Source: Haloarcula regularis (GTDB lineage Archaea; Halobacteriota; Halobacteria; Halobacteriales; Haloarculaceae). From it: a stretch of 64,000 bases of DNA. The position numbers were made by a program, and so were the translations under genes. The first letter of the stretch is position 1; every line of letters begins with the position of its first letter. A model generated the notes under the pieces. That model had not been told where the DNA came from. It saw only the letters and a list, made by a program, of their open reading frames with translations, and ran no database searches. This document shows, in pieces, positions 62,493 to 64,000 of this stretch. The stretch spans positions 2,170,001-2,234,000 of the forward strand of contig NZ_CP119794.1 in the NCBI RefSeq assembly GCF_029338315.1, written 5' to 3'.

Positions 62493-64000
62493 GTGCCCCT
62501 GGAGACGCCGGCACGAATCGTCAGGGAACTCGCCAGCCGCGGCTACAACGCCGAGCGAGAAGCGGTGACGCGCCTCGCGGACGCGCCGGACTCCGCGGCC
62601 GCGCTCGATCGTGCACTGGAAACGATGCCCGCAGACGCGCTGAAACTGACGACCGACCACGTCGACGGCGTCCTCGAGAGCCACGCAGGGCGCCGTGAAT
62701 CCCATCGTGGCCAGTCGGACCCCAGCGGAACTGGGGCCGACTCCACCACCGAACTAGACCCCTCTGTTTCGACTGGAACGGCGGCGCCGAACCCGCCCGA
62801 CGACGGTGGGGGCGTTCCACACGAAACAGAGGGGTCTCGGAACGTCGACCGCTCGCTTCGTGCCGTCGAGGTCGCCAACGACATGACCGGCGACTCGACG
62901 GGGACCGGCGAGTATTCCGATTTCGTCGCCGTCTTCCGGGACCGCTACGAGAAACTCGCGAGCAAGCTCCGCGGGCGGGTCAACCACCGGCCGACAGACG
63001 CCATCGAGGCGATGGGCGGGGGCAGCGAGGCGGCGCTCATCGGGATGGTCTCGGACATCCGCTCGACCGCCAGCGGCCACTGGCTGGTCGAACTCGAGGA
63101 CACCACCGGGACCTTCCCCTGTCTCGTGATGAAAGACCGGCCCATCGCCGACCTCGTCCAGCACCTGCTGTTCGACGAGGTCATCGCCGTCGAGGGGACC
63201 CTGGCCGACGACGGCGGCATCCTCTTTGTCGACTCGCTGTACTTCCCCGACGTTCCCCGGACCCACGAGCCCTCGACGGCCGACCGGCCGGTCCAGGCCG
63301 CGCTCATCTCGGATATCCACGTCGGCAGCCAGGAGTTCATGGCCGACGCCTGGCACCGCTTTACCGACTGGCTCCACACCCCCGAAGCCGAGCGCGTCGA
63401 GTACCTCCTCATCGCCGGCGATATGGTCGAGGGCGTCGGCATCTACCCCGACCAGGACGAGGAACTCGACATCATCGACATCTACGAGCAGTACGAGCGG
63501 TTCTCGGAGTACCTCAAGGAGGTGCCCGGCGACATGGAGATCCGCATGATTCCGGGGAACCACGACGCCGTCCGCCTGGCTGAACCCCAGCCGGGCTTCG
63601 ACGAGGAACTCCGGGACATCATGACCGCCCACGACGCGACGATCCACTCGAACCCCTCCGTCGTCACTGTCGAGGGCGTCTCGGTGCTCATGTACCACGG
63701 CGTCTCGCTCGACGAGGTCATCGCCGAACTCCCCGACGAGGAGGCCAGTTACGAGGACCCACACGAGGCGATGTACCACCTCCTGAAGAAGCGCCACGTC
63801 GCCCCGCAGTACGGCGGCCACACGCGCCTGGCCCCCGAGAAGAAAGACTACCTCGTCATCGAGGACGTCCCCGACGTCTTCCACACCGGCCACGTTCACA
63901 AGCTGGGCTGGGGCGAGTACCACAACGTGCTGGCGCTCAACTCCGGGTGCTGGCAGGCCCAGACCGACTTCCAGAAGTCCGTCAACATCGACCCCGACGC
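62493..64000 (+). CDS. polB: DNA polymerase D small subunit (DP1), 3' end outside window
   Basis: The open frame runs without a stop to the window end (502 codons seen). It starts from GTG 62493 (VPLETPARIVRELASRGYNA). After a helical N-terminal domain and an acidic linker, an OB fold appears (ALIGMVSDIRSTASGHWLVE), then the calcineurin-like nuclease: LISDIHVGSQEF near residue 270, LIAGDMVEGVGIYP, IPGNHDAVRLAEP, MYHGVSL and HTGHVHKLGWGEY. These are the Mre11-like metal ligands of DP1, which acts as the 3'-5' proofreading nuclease of polymerase D and pairs with polC. Only about 20 residues should remain. Confidence 0.93.
   Translation, partial: MPLETPARIVRELASRGYNAEREAVTRLADAPDSAAALDRALETMPADALKLTTDHVDGVLESHAGRRESHRGQSDPSGTGADSTTELDPSVSTGTAAPNPPDDGGGVPHETEGSRNVDRSLRAVEVANDMTGDSTGTGEYSDFVAVFRDRYEKLASKLRGRVNHRPTDAIEAMGGGSEAALIGMVSDIRSTASGHWLVELEDTTGTFPCLVMKDRPIADLVQHLLFDEVIAVEGTLADDGGILFVDSLYFPDVPRTHEPSTADRPVQAALISDIHVGSQEFMADAWHRFTDWLHTPEAERVEYLLIAGDMVEGVGIYPDQDEELDIIDIYEQYERFSEYLKEVPGDMEIRMIPGNHDAVRLAEPQPGFDEELRDIMTAHDATIHSNPSVVTVEGVSVLMYHGVSLDEVIAELPDEEASYEDPHEAMYHLLKKRHVAPQYGGHTRLAPEKKDYLVIEDVPDVFHTGHVHKLGWGEYHNVLALNSGCWQAQTDFQKSVNIDPD
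62757..62836. repeat. Inverted pair of ORB-like sites inside polB
   Basis: GACCCCTCTGTTTCGACTGG-AAC at 62757-62779 and its inverted counterpart GTTCCACACGAAACAGAGGG-GTC at 62814-62836 match at 21 of 23 positions, 34 bases apart. Both match the ORB pattern of the oriC region. They fall in the linker of polB, where amino-acid constraint is low. Confidence 0.6.

Overview
The window is chromosomal DNA of a halophilic archaeon (class Halobacteria). The proteins are very acidic, the host genes are GC-rich, several starts look leaderless behind archaeal TATA boxes, and many genes belong to haloarchaeal families (HalOD1, DUF7344, UPF0058, OapABC, LysW-type arginine synthesis). The malate dehydrogenase closely resembles the Haloarcula enzyme as I remember it, which suggests Haloarculaceae; that placement is an inference.

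Layout. 1-11.5 kb: mixed housekeeping genes (phosphoesterase, two signalling/regulatory proteins, aspartate kinase, threonine synthase, a halocyanin-fused lipoprotein, an epimerase, an SDR). 11.7-20.7 kb: a nearly continuous minus-strand arginine locus (argF, lysK, argD, argB, argC, argX, lysW, argH, argG). 21-25 kb: envelope and membrane proteins, an RNA ligase-like protein and a PPC/DUF296 protein. 25-30 kb: polC, the large subunit of DNA polymerase D, carrying an in-frame intein. 30.03-46.23 kb: an integrated element of about 16.2 kb. 46.4-56.5 kb: host genes again (serA, CBS protein, glyS, CTP-kinase-like membrane protein, hef, mdh). 56.6-64 kb: the chromosomal replication origin neighbourhood (oapCBA, an ORB-containing oriC, orc1/cdc6, two signal peptidases, and the small polymerase D subunit polB, cut by the window end).

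The most interesting part is the integrated element. It sits in the 3' end of polC. The displaced native polC tail (DHNKQSGIADFM, then stop) lies at its right end, and the element supplies a replacement tail (DHNKPTTIGDFM, then stop), so polC keeps a complete reading frame. The element carries a primase-polymerase, an SF1 helicase, an iteron-like origin candidate, divergent promoters with a three-copy operator next to a ribbon-helix-helix gene, several tiny zinc-finger proteins, a P-loop ATPase, a large low-complexity protein with (ETRQ)n repeats, and two tyrosine recombinases. Within it, a 2.6-kb segment with IS-like inverted ends and an imperfect 8-bp target duplication carries a Tat lipoprotein but no transposase.

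About a dozen genes, many of them conserved or essential (lysC, thrC, polC, serA, hef, oapA, orc1), are broken by one- or two-base length changes, mostly in short homopolymer runs. This pattern looks like residual sequencing error rather than real decay, so I annotate these genes as full-length and mark each break.
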